Positions 11,886-24,147 of a stretch of 64,000 bases of DNA are shown here, piece by piece. Below the pieces are notes generated by a model that worked only from the letters and a program-made list of their open reading frames with translations, did no database searches and was not told the DNA's origin. The stretch is from Eledone cirrhosa (Eukaryota; Mollusca; Cephalopoda; Octopoda; Eledonidae): NCBI GenBank assembly GCA_964016885.1, contig OZ024758.1, forward strand, positions 40,094,485-40,158,484, written 5' to 3'. A program made the translations under genes and the position numbers. How positions within the stretch are numbered: the stretch's first letter is position 1; each line of letters starts with the position of its first letter.

Positions 11886-12330
11886 GGATAGCTTAGCTTA
11901 GCTTAGCTTAGGATAGCTTAGCTTAGCTTAGCTTAGGATAGCTTAGGATAGCTTAGCTTAGGATAGCTTAGGATAGCTTAGCTTAGGATAGCTTAGGATA
12001 GCTTAGCTTAGGATAGCTTAGCTTAGGATAGCTTAGCTTAGCTTAGCTTAGGAGAGCTTAGCTTAGGATAGCTTAGGATAGCTTAGCTTAGGATAGCTTA
12101 GCTTAGGATAGCTTAGGATAGCTTAGCTTAGCTTAGCTTAGGATAGCTTAGCTTAGCTTAGCTTAGGATAGCTTAGCTTAGCTTAGGATAGCTTAGCTTA
12201 GCTTACCTTAGGATAGCTTAGCTTAGCTTAGCTTAGGATAGCTTAGCTTAGCTTAGCTTAGGATAGCTTAGCTTAGCTTAGGATAGCTTAGCTTAGCTTA
12301 GCTTAGGATAGCTTAGCTTAGCTTAGCTTA

Positions 12331-12765
12331 GGATTACTTAGCTTAGCTTAGCTTAGCTTAGGATAGCTTAGCTTAGGATAGCTTAGCTTAGCTTAGCTTA
12401 GGATAGCTTAGCTTAGCTTAGCTTAGCTTAGGATAGCTAAGCTTAGCTTAGGATAGCTTAGCTTATCTTAGCTTAGGATAGCTTAGCTTAGCTTAGCTTA
12501 GCTTAGCTTAGGACAGCTTAGCTTACCTTAGCTTAGGATAGCTTAGCTTAGCTTAGCTTAGGATAGCTTAGCTTAGCTTAGCTTAGTATAGCTTAGCTTA
12601 GCTTAGGATAGCTTAGGATAGCTTAGCTTAGGATAGCTTAGGATAGCTTAGCTTAGGATAGCTTAGGATAGCTTAGCTTAGGATAGCTTAGCTTAGGATA
12701 GCTTAGCTTAGCTTAGCTTAGGATAGCTTAGCTTGGGATAGCTTAGGATAGCTTAGCTTAGGAAA
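12331..12765 (+). repeat. Module N, copy 3
   Basis: GGATTA 12,331, GCTAA 12,436, GGACA 12,511, GTATA 12,586, TTGGGATA 12,735, GGAAA 12,761. Compared with copy 2 it is 10 bp longer, in two 5-bp steps, and has extra TATCTTA and ACCTTA variants near 12,464 and 12,524. The counterpart is at 54,913. Confidence 0.75.
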
Positions 12766-13474
12766 GCTTAGCTTAGGATAGCTTAGCTTAGGATAGCTTA
12801 GGATAGCTTAGCTTAGCTTAGCTTAGGATAGCTTAGCTTAGCTTAGCTTAGGATAGCTTAGCTTAGCTTAGGATAGCTTAGCTTAGCTTAGGATAGCTTA
12901 GCTTAGCTTAGCTTAGGATAGCTTAGCTTAGCTTAGGATAGCTTAGCTTAGCTTAGCTTAGGATAGCTTAGCTTAGCTTAGGATAGCTTAGCTTAGCTTA
13001 GGATAGCTTAGCTTAGCTTAGGATAGCTTAGCTTAGGATAGTTTAGCTTAGGATAGCTTAGGATAGCTTAGCTTAGGATAGCTTAGGATAGCTTAGCTTA
13101 GGATAGCTTAGCTTAGCTTAGCTTAGGATAGCTTAGCTTAGCTTAGGTAGCTTAGCTTAGCTTAGCTTAGGATAGCTTAGCTTAGGATAGCTTAGGATAG
13201 CTTAGCTTAGCTTAGCTTAGGATAGCTTAGCATAGCTTAGGATAGCTTAGCTTAGCTTAGGTTAGCTTAGCTTAGCTTAGGATAGCTTAGCTTAGCTTAG
13301 CTTAGGATAGCTTAGCTTAGCTTAGCTTAGGATAGCTTAGCTTAGCTTAGCTTAGGATAGCTTAGCTTAGCTTAGCTTAGGATAGCTTAGCTTAGCTTAG
13401 CTTAGGATAGCTTAGCTTAGCTTAGCTTAGGATAGCTTAGCTTAGCTTAGCTTAGGATAGCTTAGCTTAGCTTA

Positions 13475-13735
13475 GTTTAGGATAGCTTAGCTTAGGATAG
13501 CTTAGCTTAGCTTAGGATAGCTTAGCTTAGCTTAGCTTAGGATAGCTTAGCTTAGCTTAGCTTAGGATAGCTCAGCTTAGCTTAGCTAAGGATAGCTTAG
13601 CTTAGCTTGGCTTAGGATAGCTTAGCTTAGCTTAGCTTAGGATAGCTTAGCTTAGCTTAGCTTAGGATAGCTTAGCTTAGCTTAGCTTAGGATAGCTTAG
13701 CTTAGCTTAGCTTAGGATAGCTTAGCTTAATTTAG
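13475..13735 (+). repeat. 145-bp segment absent from the second super-repeat
   Basis: The GTTTA to AATTTA interval is 254 bp here (13,475 to 13,729) and 109 bp in the other copy (56,062 to 56,171). The extra 145 bp are 29 pentamers and include GCTCA (about 13,571), GCTAAGG and TTGGCTTA variants that are missing there. This accounts for the offset step from 42,587 to 42,442. Direction (loss or gain) cannot be told from two copies. Confidence 0.78.
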
Positions 13736-13776
13736 GATAGCTTAGTTTAGCTTGGCTTAGGATAGCTTAGCTTAGC

Positions 13777-15853
13777 TTTGCTTAGGATAGCTTAGCTTAG
13801 GATAGCTTAGGATAGCTTAGCTTAGCATAGCTTAGGATAGCTTAGCTTAGGATAGCTTAGCTTAGGATAGCTTAGGATAGCTTAGCTTAGGATAGCTTAG
13901 GATAGCTTAGCTTAGGATAGCTTAGCTTAGGATAGCTTAGCTTAGCTTAGATTAGGATAGCTTAGCTTAGCTTAGCTTAGGATAGCTTAGGATAGCTTAG
14001 CTTAGGATAGCTTAGGATAGCTTAGCTTAGGATAGCTTAGCTTAGGATAGCTTAGCTTAGGATAGCTTAGGATAGCTTAGCTTAGGATAGCTTAGCTTAG
14101 GATAGCTTAGGATAGCTTAGCTTAGCTTAGGATAGCTTAGCTTAGCTTAGCTTATGATAGCTTAGCTTAGCTTAGCTTAGCTTAGGATAGCTTAGCTTAG
14201 CTTAGCTTAGGATAGCTTAAGATAGCTTAGCTTAGGATAGCTTAGCTTAGCTTAGCTTAGGATAGCTTAGGATAGCTTAGCTTAGGATAGCTTAGGATAG
14301 CTTAGCTTAGGATAGCTTAGCTTAGGATAGCTTAGCTTAGCTTAGCTTAGGAGAGCTTAGCTTAGGAAAGCTTAGGATAGCTTAGCTTAGGATAGCTTAG
14401 CTTAGGATAGCTTAGGATAGCTTAGCTTAGCTTAGCTTAGGATAGCTTAGCTTAGCTTAGCTTAGGATAGCTTAGCTTAGCTTAGGATAGCTTAGCTTAG
14501 CTTACCTTAGGATAGCTTAGCTTAGCTTAGCTTAGGATAGCTTAGCTTAGCTTAGCTTAGGATAGCTTAGCTTAGCTTAGGATAGCTTAGCTTAGCTTAG
14601 CTTAGGATAGCTTAGCTTAGGATAGCTTAGCTTAGGTTAGCTTAGCTTAGCTTAGCTTAGGATAGCTTAGGATAGCTTAGCTTAGGATAGCTTAGCTTAG
14701 CTTAGCTTAGGATAGCTTAGCTTAGCTTAGGATAGCTTAGCTTAGGATAGCTTAGGATAGCTTAGCTTAGCTTAGCTTAGCTTAGGATAGCTTAGCTTAG
14801 CTTAGCTTAGGATAGCTTAGCTTAGCTTAGGATAGCTTAGCTTAGCTTAGGATAGCTTAGGATAGCTTAGGATAGCTTAGGATAGCTTAGCTTAGGATAG
14901 CTTAGCTTAGCTTAGCTTAGGATAGCTTAGCTTAGCTTAGCTTAGGATAGCTTAGCTTAGCTTAGGATAGCTTAGCTTAGCTTAGCTTAGGATAGCTTAG
15001 CTTAGCTTAGCTTAGGATAGCTTAGCTTAGCTTAGGATAGCTTAGCTTAGCTTAACTTAGGATAGCTTAGCTTAGCTTAGCTTAGCTTAGGATAGCTTAG
15101 CTTAGCTTAGGATAGCTTAGCTTAGCTTAGCTTAGGATAGCTTAGCTTAGCTTAGGATAGCTTAGCTTAGCTTAGCTTAGGAGAGCTTAGCTTAGCTTAG
15201 CTTAGGATAGCTTAGCTTAGCTTAGCTTAGGATAGCTTAGCTTAGCTTAGCTTAGGATAGCTTAGCTTAGCTTAGCTTAGGATAGCTTAGCTTAGCTTAG
15301 CTTAGGATAGCTTAGCTTAGCTTAGCTTAGGATAGCTTAGCTTAGCTTAGCTTAGGATAGCTTAGCTTAGGATAGCTTAGCTTAGGATAGCTTAGGATAA
15401 CTTAGCTTAGGATAGCTTAGCTTAGGATAGCTTAGCTTAGGATAGCTTAGCTTAGGATAGCTTAGGATAGCTTAGCTTAGCTTAGGATAGCTTAGCTTAG
15501 CTTTGCTTAGGATAGCTTAGCTTAGCTTAGCTTAGGATAGCTTAGGATAGCTTAGCTTAGGATAGCTTAGGATAGCTTAGCTTAGGATAGCTTAGCTTAG
15601 GATAGCTTAGGATAGCTTAGCTTAGCTTAGCTTAGGATAGCTTAGCTTAGCTTAGCTTTGGATAGCTTAGCTTAGCTTAGCTTAGCTTAGGATAGCTTAG
15701 CTTAGCTTAGGATAGCTTAGGATAGCTTAGCTTAGGATAGCTTAGGATAGCTTAGCTTAGGATAGCTTAGCTTAAGATAGCTTAGGATAGCTTAGCTTAG
15801 GATAGCTTAGCTTAGGATAGCTTAGCTTAGCTTAGCTTAGGATAGCTTAGCTT
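13777..15853 (+). repeat. HOR-C, X half, copy 1
   Basis: Starts at the GCTTT variant (13,777). Markers: GCATA 13,825, GATTAGG about 13,951, TATGATA about 14,155, GGAGA about 14,351, GGAAA about 14,366, CCTTAGG 14,505, GGTTA about 14,635. The same series begins at 17,181 with offsets of 3394-3404 bp, so X plus Y makes a HOR of about 3.4 kb. Counterpart 56,219-58,350. Confidence 0.72.
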
Positions 15854-17180
15854 GGGATAGCTTAGGATAGCTTAGCTTAGGATAGCTTAGGATAGCTTAG
15901 CTTAGCTTAGCTTAGGATAGCTTACCTTAGCTTAGGATAGATTAGCTTAGCTTAGCTTAGGATAGCTTAGCTTAGCTTAGGATAGCTTAGCTTAGCTTAG
16001 CTTAGGATAGCTTAGCTTAGGATAGCTTAGCTTAGGATAGCTTAGCTTAGGATAGCTTAGCTTAGGATAGCTTAGCTTAGGTAGCTTAGCTTAGCTTAGC
16101 TTAGGTTAGCTTAGCTTAGCTTAGCTTAGGATAGCTTAGCTTAGGATAGCTTAGGATAGCTTAGCTTAGCTTAGCTTAGGATAGCTTAGCTTAGCTTAGC
16201 TTAGGATAGCTTAGCTTAGCTTAGGATAGCTTAGCTTAGCTTAGCTTAGGATAGCTTAGCTTAGCTTAGGATAGCTTAGCTTAGCTTAGCTTAGGATAGC
16301 TTAGCTTAGCTTAGTTTAGGATAGCTTAGGTTAGGATAGCTTAGCTTAGCTTAGCTTAGGATAGCTTAGCTTAGCTTAGCTTAGCTTAGGATAGCTTAGC
16401 TTAGCTTAGCTTAGGATAGCTTAGCTTAGCTTAGGATAGCTTAGCTTAGCTTAGCTTAGGATAGCTTAGCTTAGCTTAGCTTAGGATAGCTTAGCTTGGC
16501 TTAGCTTAGGATAGCTTAGCTTAGCTTGGCTTAGGATAGCCTAGCTTAGCTTAGCTTAGGATGGCTTAGCTTAGCTTAGCTTAGGATAGCTTAGCTTAGC
16601 TTAGCTTAGCTTAGTTTAGGATAGCTTAGCTTAGCTTAGCTTAGGATAGCTTAGGATAGCTTAGCTTAGGATAGCTTAGGATAGCTTAGCTTAGGATAGC
16701 TTAGGATAGCTTAGCTTAGGATAGCTTAGCTTAGGATAGATTAGCTTAGGATAGCTTATGATAGCTTAGCTTAGGATAGCTTAGGATAGCTTAGGATAGC
16801 TTAGCTTAGGATAGCTTAGCTTAGGATAGCTTAGGAAAGCTTAGCTTAGCTTAGCTTAGGATAGCTTAGCTTAGCTTAGGATAGCTTAGCTTAGCTTAGC
16901 TTAGCTTAGGATAGCTTAGCTTAGCTTAGCTTAGGATAGCTTAGGATAGCTTAGCTTAGGATAACTTAGGATAGCTTAGCTTAGGATAGCTTAGGATAGC
17001 TTAGCTTAGGATAGCTTAGCTTAGGATAGCTTAGCTTAGCTTAGCTTAGCTTAGGATAGCTTAGGATAGCTTAGGATAGCTTAGCTTAGGATAGCTTAGC
17101 TTAGGATAGCTTAGGATAGCTTAGCTTAGCTTAGCTTAGGATAGCTTAGCTTAGCTTAGCTTAGGATAGCTTAGCTTAGC
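15854..17180 (+). repeat. HOR-C, Y half, copy 1
   Basis: Starts at TTGGGATA (15,854). Then CCTTAG with GGATAGATTA (15,925), GGTA (16,080), GTTTAGG and GGTTAGG (16,329), and module M (GGATGG 16,559 to GGAAA about 16,837). It ends at the GCTTT that opens the next X. This copy has the GGTA deletion near 16,080, which later Y copies lack. Counterpart 58,351-59,677. Confidence 0.72.
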
Positions 17181-19242
17181 TTTGCTTAGGATAGCTTAGC
17201 TTAGGATAGCTTAGGATAGCTTAGCTTAGCATAGCTTAGGATAGCTTAGCTTAGGATAGCTTAGCTTAGGATAGCTTAGGATAGCTTAGCTTAGGATAGC
17301 TTAGGATAGCTTAGCTTAGGATAGCTTAGCTTAGGATAGCTTAGCTTAGCTTAGATTAGGATAGCTTAGCTTAGCTTAGGATAGCTTAGGATAGCTTAGC
17401 TTAGGATAGCTTAGGATAGCTTAGCTTAGGATAGCTTAGCTTAGGATAGCTTAGCTTAGGATAGCTTAGGATAGCTTAGCTTAGGATAGCTTAGCTTAGG
17501 ATAGCTTAGGATAGCTTAGCTTAGCTTAGGATAGCTTAGCTTAGCTTAGCTTATGATAGCTTAGCTTAGCTTAGCTTAGCTTAGGATAGCTTAGCTTAGC
17601 TTAGCTTAGGATAGCTTAGGATAGCTTAGCTTAGGATAGCTTAGCTTAGCTTAGCTTAGGATAGCTTAGGATAGCTTAGCTTAGGATAGCTTAGGATAGC
17701 TTAGCTTAGGATAGCTTAGCTTAGGATAGCTTAGCTTAGCTTAGGAGAGCTTAGCTTAGGAAAGCTTAGGATAGCTTAGCTTAGGATAGCTTAGCTTAGG
17801 ATAGCTTAGGATAGCTTAGCTTAGCTTAGCTTAGGATAGCTTAGCTTAGCTTAGCTTAGGATAGCTTAGCTTAGCTTAGGATAGCTTAGCTTAGCTTACC
17901 TTAGGATAGCTTAGCTTAGCTTAGCTTAGGATAGCTTAGCTTAGCTTAGCTTAGGATAGCTTAGCTTAGCTTAGGATAGCTTAGCTTAGCTTAGCTTAGG
18001 ATAGCTTAGCTTAGGATAGCTTAGCTTAGGTTAGCTTAGCTTAGCTTAGCTTAGGATAGCTTAGGATAGCTTAGCTTAGCTTAGCTTAGGATAGCTTAGC
18101 TTAGCTTAGGATAGCTTAGCTTAGGATAGCTTAGGATAGCTTAGCTTAGCTTAGCTTAGCTTAGGATAGCTTAGCTTAGCTTAGCTTAGGATAGCTTAGC
18201 TTAGCTTAGGATAGCTTAGCTTAGCTTAGCTTAGGATAGCTTAGGATAGCTTAGGATAGCTTAGGATAGCTTAGCTTAGGATAGCTTAGCTTAGCTTAGC
18301 TTAGGATAGCTTAGCTTAGCTTAGGATAGCTTAGCTTAGCTTAGCTTAGGATAGCTTAGCTTAGCTTAGCTTAGGATAGCTTAGCTTAGCTTAGCTTAGG
18401 TTAGCTTAGCTTAGCTTAACTTAGGATAGCTTAGCTTAGCTTAGCTTAGCTTAGGATAGCTTAGCTTAGCTTAGGATAGCTTAGCTTAGCTTAGCTTAGG
18501 ATAGCTTAGCTTAGCTTAGGTTAGCTTAGCTTAGCTTAGCTTAGGAGAGCTTAGCTTAGCTTAGCTTAGCTTAGGATAGCTTAGCTTAGCTTAGCTTAGG
18601 ATAGCTTAGCTTAGCTTAGCTTAGGATAGCTTAGCTTAGCTTAGCTTAGGATAGCTTAGCTTAGCTTAGCTTAGGATAGCTTAGCTTAGCTTAGGATAGC
18701 TTAGCTTAGCTTAGCTTAGGATAGCTTAGGATAGCTTACCTTAGGAGAGCTTAGCTTAGGATAGCTTAGCTTAGGATAGCTTAGGATAACTTAGCTTAGG
18801 ATAGCTTAGCTTAGGATAGCTTAGCTTAGGATAGCTTAGCTTAGGATAGCTTAGGATAGCTTAGCTTAGCTTAGGATAGCTTAGCTTAGCTTTGCTTAGG
18901 ATAGCTTAGCTTAGCTTAGCTTAGGATAGCTTAGGATAGCTTAGCTTAGGATAGCTTAGGATAGCTTAGCTTAGGATAGCTTAGCTTAGGATAGCTTAGG
19001 ATAGCTTAGCTTAGCTTAGCTTAGGATAGCTTAGCTTAGCTTAGCTTTGGATAGCTTAGCTTAGCTTAGCTTAGCTTAGGATAGCTTAGCTTAGCTTAGG
19101 ATAGCTTAGGATAGCTTAGCTTAGGATAGCTTAGGATAGCTTAGCTTAGGATAGCTTAGCTTAAGATAGCTTAGGATAGCTTAGCTTAGGATAGCTTAGC
19201 TTAGGATAGCTTAGCTTAGCTTAGCTTAGGATAGCTTAGCTT
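17181..19242 (+). repeat. HOR-C, X half, copy 2
   Basis: GCTTT 17,181, GCATA 17,229, GATTAGG about 17,353, TATGATA 17,552, GGAGA about 17,747, GGAAA about 17,759, CCTTAGG 17,899, then CCTTAGGAGA near 18,739 shared with HOR-A. It is close to X copy 1 in length (2062 against 2077 bp). Counterpart 59,678-61,744. Confidence 0.7.
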
Positions 19243-20942
19243 GGGATAGCTTAGGATAGCTTAGCTTAGGATAGCTTAGCTTAGGATAGCTTAGGATAGC
19301 TTAGCTTAGCTTAGCTTAGGATAGCTTACCTTAGCTTAGGATAGATTAGCTTAGCTTAGCTTAGGATAGCTTAGCTTAGCTTAGGATAGCTTAGCTTAGC
19401 TTAGCTTAGGATAGCTTAGCTTAGGATAGCTTAGCTTAGGATAGCTTAGCTTAGGATAGCTTAGCTTAGGATAGCTTAGCTTAGGATAGCTTAGCTTAGC
19501 TTAGCTTAGGTTAGCTTAGCTTAGCTTAGCTTAGGATAGCTTAGCTTAGGATAGCTTAGGATAGCTGAGCTTAGCTTAGCTTAGGATAGCTTAGCTTAGC
19601 TTAGCTTAGTATAGCTTAGCTTAGCTTAGCTTAGGATAGCTTAGCTTAGCTTAGCTTAGGATAGCTTAGCTTAGCTTAGGATAGCTTAGCTTAGCTTAGC
19701 TTAGGATAGCTTAGCTTAGCTTAGCTTAGGATAGCTTAGCTTAGCTTAGCTTAGGATAGCTTAGCTTAGCTTAGTTTAGGATAGCTTAGGTTAGGATAGC
19801 TTAGCTTAGCTTAGCTTAGGATAGCTTAGCTTAGCTTAGCTTAGCTTAGGATAGCTTAGCTTAGCTTAGCTTAGGATAGCTTAGCTTAGCTTAGGATAGC
19901 TTAGCTTAGCTTAGCTTAGGATAGCTTAGCTTAGCTTAGCTTAGGATAGCTTAGCTTAGCTTAGCTTAGGATAGCTTAGCTTAGCTTAGCTTAGGATAGC
20001 TTAGCTTAGCTTGGCTTAGGATAGCCTAGCTTAGCTTAGCTTAGGATGGCTTAGCTTAGCTTAGCTTAGGATAGCTTAGCTTAGCTTAGCTTAGCTTAGT
20101 TTAGGATAGCTTAGCTTAGCTTAGCTTAGGATAGCTTAGGATAGCTTAGCTTAGGATAGCTTAGGATAGCTTAGCTTAGGATAGCTTAGGATAGCTTAGC
20201 TTAGGATAGCTTAGCTTAGGATAGCTTAGCTTAGGATAGCTTATGATAGCTTAGCTTAGGATAGCTTAGGATAGCTTAGGATAGCTTAGCTTAGGATAGC
20301 TTAGCTTAGGATAGCTTAGGAAAGCTTAGCTTAGCTTAGCTTAGGATAGCTTAGCTTAGCTTAGGATAGCTTAGCTTAGCTTAGCTTAGCTTAGGATAGC
20401 TTAGCTTAGCTTAGCTTAGGATAGCTTAGGATAGCTTAGCTTAGGATAACTTAGGATAGCTTAGCTTAGGATAGCTTAGGATAGCTTAGCTTAGGATAGC
20501 TTAGCTTAGGATAGCTTAGCTTAGCTTAGCTTAGCTTAGGATAGCTTAGGATAGCTTAGGATAGCTTAGCTTAGGATAGCTTAGCTTAGGATAGCTTAGG
20601 ATAGCTTAGCTTAGCTTAGCTTAGGATAGCTTAGCTTAGCTTAGCTTAGGATAGCTTAGCTTAGCTTAGCTTAGCTTAGGATAGCTTAGCTTAGCTTAGC
20701 TTAGGATAGCTTAGGATAGCTTAGCTTAGGATAGCTTAGGATAGCTTAGCTTAGGATAGCTTAGGATAGCTTAGCTTAGGATAGCTTAGGATAGCTTAGC
20801 TTAGGATAGCTTAGGATAGCTTAGCTTAGGATAGCTTAGCTTAGGATAGCTTAGGATAGCTTAGCTTAGCTTAGCTTAGGATAGCTTAGCTTAGCTTAGC
20901 TTAGGATAGCTTAGCTTAGCTTAGCTTAGGATAGCTTAGCTT
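19243..20942 (+). repeat. HOR-C, Y half, copy 2 (1700 bp)
   Basis: TTGGGATA 19,243, CCTTAG 19,329, GCTGA 19,564, GGTTAGG 19,789, TTGG 20,013, GGATGG 20,044, GGAAA 20,319. It begins the run in which Y repeats alone without X. A run of DGG words (15-bp period) lies near 19,400-19,490. Counterpart 61,745-63,394, shorter by 50 bp. Confidence 0.75.
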
Positions 20943-22517
20943 GGGATAGCTTAGGATAGCTTAGCTTAGGATAGCTTAGCTTAGGATAGCTTAGGATAGC
21001 TTAGCTTAGCTTAGCTTAGGATAGCTTACCTTAGCTTAGGATAGATTAGCTTAGCTTAGCTTAGGATAGCTTAGCTTAGCTTAGGATAGCTTAGCTTAGC
21101 TTAGCTTAGGATAGCTTAGCTTAGGATAGCTTAGCTTAGGATAGCTTAGCTTAGGATAGCTTAGCTTAGGATAGCTTAGATTAGGATAGCTTAGCTTAGC
21201 TTAGGTTAGCTTAGCTTAGCTTAGCTTAGGATAGCTTAGCTTAGGATAGCTTAGGATAGCTTAGCTTAGCTTAGCTTAGGATAGCTTAGCTTAGCTTAGC
21301 TCAGTATAGCTTAGCTTAGCTTAGCTTAGGATAGCTTAGCTTAGCTTAGCTTAGGATAGCTTAGCTTAGCTTAGGATAGCTTAGCTTAGCTTAGCTTAGG
21401 ATAGCTTAGCTTAGCTTAGCTTAGGATAGCTTAGCTTAGCTTAGCTTAGGATAGCTTAGCTTAGCTTAGTTTAGGATAGCTTAGGTTAGGATAGCTTAGC
21501 TTAGCTTAGCTTAGGATAGCTTAGCTTAGCTTAGCTTAGCTTAGGATAGCTTAGCTTAGCTTAGCTTAGGATAGCTTAGCTTAGCTTAGGATAGCTTAGC
21601 TTAGCTTAGCTTAGGATAGCTTAGCTTAGCTTGGCTTAGGATAGCCTAGCTTAGCTTAGCTTAGGATGGCTTAGCTTAGCTTAGCTTAGGATAGCTTAGC
21701 TTAGCTTAGCTTAGCTTAGTTTAGGATAGCTTAGCTTAGCTTAGCTTAGGATAGCTTAGGATAGCTTAGCTTAGGATAGCTTAGGATAGCTTAGCTTAGG
21801 ATAGCTTAGGATAGCTTAGCTTAGGATAGCTTAGCTTAGGATAGCTTAGCTTAGGATAGCTTATGATAGCTTAGCTTAGGATAGCTTAGGATAGCTTAGG
21901 ATAGCTTAGCTTAGGATAGCTTAGCTTAGGATAGCTTAGGAAAGCTTAGCTTAGCTTAGCTTAGGATAGCTTAGCTTAGCTTAGGATAGCTTAGCTTAGC
22001 TTAGCTTAGCTTAGGATAGCTTAGCTTAGCTTAGCTTAGGATAGCTTAGGATAGCTTAGCTTAGGATAACTTAGGATAGCTTAGCTTAGGATAGCTTAGG
22101 ATAGTTTAGCTTAGGATAGCTTAGCTTAGGATAGCTTAGCTTAGCTTAGCTTAGCTTAGGATAGCTTAGGATAGCTTAGGATAGCTTAGCTTAGGATAGC
22201 TTAGCTTAGGATAGCTTAGGATAGCTTAGCTTAGCTTAGCTTAGGATAGCTTAGCTTAGCTTAGCTTAGGATAGCTTAGCTTAGCTTAGCTTAGCTTAGG
22301 ATAGCTTAGCTTAGCTTAGCTTAGGATAGCTTAGGATAGCTTAGCTTAGGATAGCTTAGGATAGCTTAGCTTAGGATAGCTTAGGATAGCTTAGCTTAGG
22401 ATAGCTTAGGATAGCTTAGCTTAGGATAGCTTAGCTTAAGATAGCTTAGGATAGCTTAGCTTAGGATAGCTTAGCTTAGGATAGCTTAGCTTAGCTTAGC
22501 TTAGGATAGCTTAGCTT
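20943..22517 (+). repeat. HOR-C, Y half, copy 3 (1575 bp)
   Basis: TTGGGATA 20,943, CCTTAG 21,029, a GATTAGGATA variant near 21,180, GCTCAGTATA 21,299, GGTTAGG 21,484, TTGG 21,633, GGATGG 21,664, GGAAA 21,939. The GCTCAGTATA variant is private to this Y unit and recurs at 63,751, 42,452 bp away, identifying the truncated last unit of the window. Confidence 0.75.
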
Positions 22518-24147
22518 GGGATAGCTTAGGATAGCTTAGCTTAGGATAGCTTAGCTTAGGATAGCTTAGGATAGCTTAGCTTAGCTTAGCTTAGGATAGC
22601 TTACCTTAGCTTAGGATAGATTAGCTTAGCTTAGCTTAGGATAGCTTAGCTTAGCTTAGGATAGCTTAGCTTAGCTTAGCTTAGGATAGCTTAGCTTAGG
22701 ATAGCTTAGCTTAGGATAGCTTAGCTTAGGATAGCTTAGCTTAGGATAGCTTAGCTTAGCTTAGCTTAGGTTAGCTTAGCTTAGCTTAGCTTAGGATAGC
22801 TTAGCTTAGGATAGCTTAGGATAGCTTAGCTTAGCTTAGCTTAGGATAGCTTAGCTTAGCTTAGCTTAGTATAGCTTAGCTTAGCTTAGCTTAGGATAGC
22901 TTAGCTTAGCTTAGCTTAGGATAGCTTAACTTAGCTTAGGATAGCTTAGCTTAGCTTAGCTTAGGATAGCTTAGCTTAGCTTAGCTTAGGATAGCTTAGC
23001 TTAGCTTAGCTTAGGATAGCTTAGCTTAGCTTAGTTTAGGATAGCTTAGGTTAGGATAGCTTAGCTTAGCTTAGCTTAGGATAGCTTAGCTTAGCTTAGC
23101 TTAGGATAGCTTAGCATAGCTTAGCTTAGGATAGCTTAGCTTAGCTTAGGATAGCTTAGCTTAGCTTAGCTTAGGATAGCTTAGCTTAGCTTAGCTTAGG
23201 ATAGCTTAGCTTAGCTTAGCTTAGGATAGCTTAGCTTAGCTTAGCTTAGGATAGCTTAGCTTAGCTTGGCTTAGGATAGCCTAGCTTAGCTTAGCTTAGG
23301 ATGGCTTAGCTTAGCTTAGCTTAGGATAGCTTAGCTTAGCTTAGCTTAGCTTAGTTTAGGATAGCTTAGCTTAGCTTAGCTTAGGATAGCTTAGGATAGC
23401 TTAGCTTAGGATAGCTTAGGATAGCTTAGCTTAGGATAGCTTAGGATAGCTTAGCTTAGGATAGCTTAGCTTAGGATAGCTTAGCTTAGGATAGCTTATG
23501 ATAGCTTAGCTTAGGATAGCTTAGGATAGCTTAGGATAGCTTAGCTTAGGATAGCTTAGGAAAGCTTAGCTTAGCTTAGCTTAGGATAGCTTAGCTTAGC
23601 TTAGGATAGCTTAGCTTAGCTTAGCTTAGCTTAGGATAGCTTAGCTTAGCTTAGCTTAGGATAGCTTAGGATAGCTTAGCTTAGGATAACTTAGGATAGC
23701 TTAGCTTAGGATAGCTTAGGATAGCTTAGCTTAGGATAGCTTAGCTTAGGATAGCTTAGCTTAGCTTAGCTTAGCTTAGGATAGCTTAGGATAGCTTAGG
23801 ATAGCTTAGCTTAGGATAGCTTAGCTTAGGATAGCTTAGGATAGCTTAGCTTAGCTTAGCTTAGGATAGCTTAGCTTAGCTTAGCTTAGCTTAGGATAGC
23901 TTAGCTTAGCTTAGCTTAGGATAGCTTAGCTTAGGATAGCTTAGGATAGCTTAGCTTAGGATAGCTTAGGATAGCTTAGCTTAGGATAGCTTAGGATAGC
24001 TTAGCTTAGGATAGCTTAGGATAGCTTAGCTTAGGATAGCTTAGCTTAGGATAGCTTAGGATAGCTTAGCTTAGCTTAGCTTAGGATAGCTTAGCTTAGC
24101 TTAGCTTAGGATAGCTTAGCTTAGCTTAGCTTAGGATAGCTTAGCTT
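22518..24147 (+). repeat. HOR-C, Y half, copy 4 (1630 bp)
   Basis: TTGGGATA 22,518, CCTTAG 22,604, GGTTAGG 23,049, GGATGG 23,299, GGAAA about 23,559. A private GCTTAAC variant near 22,926 and GCATA near 23,114 distinguish it from its neighbours. Its counterpart would lie beyond the window end. Confidence 0.72.

Larger units (their letters stand above)
9262..13776 (+). repeat. HOR-B domain
   Basis: The domain opens at the GGTA variant (9262). Markers near 9376-9925 (CCTTAGG, GGATTA 9501, GCTAA 9606, GGACA 9676, GTATA 9746, TTGGGATA 9895, GGAAA 9921) recur at offsets of 2830-2840 bp (12,331, 12,436, 12,511, 12,586, 12,735, 12,761), defining a HOR of about 2.83 kb seen once and a half. Between the two N modules lies an 800-bp tandem pair. 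A third, partial copy of that pair, carrying GTTTA 13,475, AATTTA 13,729 and GCATA 13,825, leads into HOR-C. The counterpart is 51,814-56,218. Confidence 0.75.
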
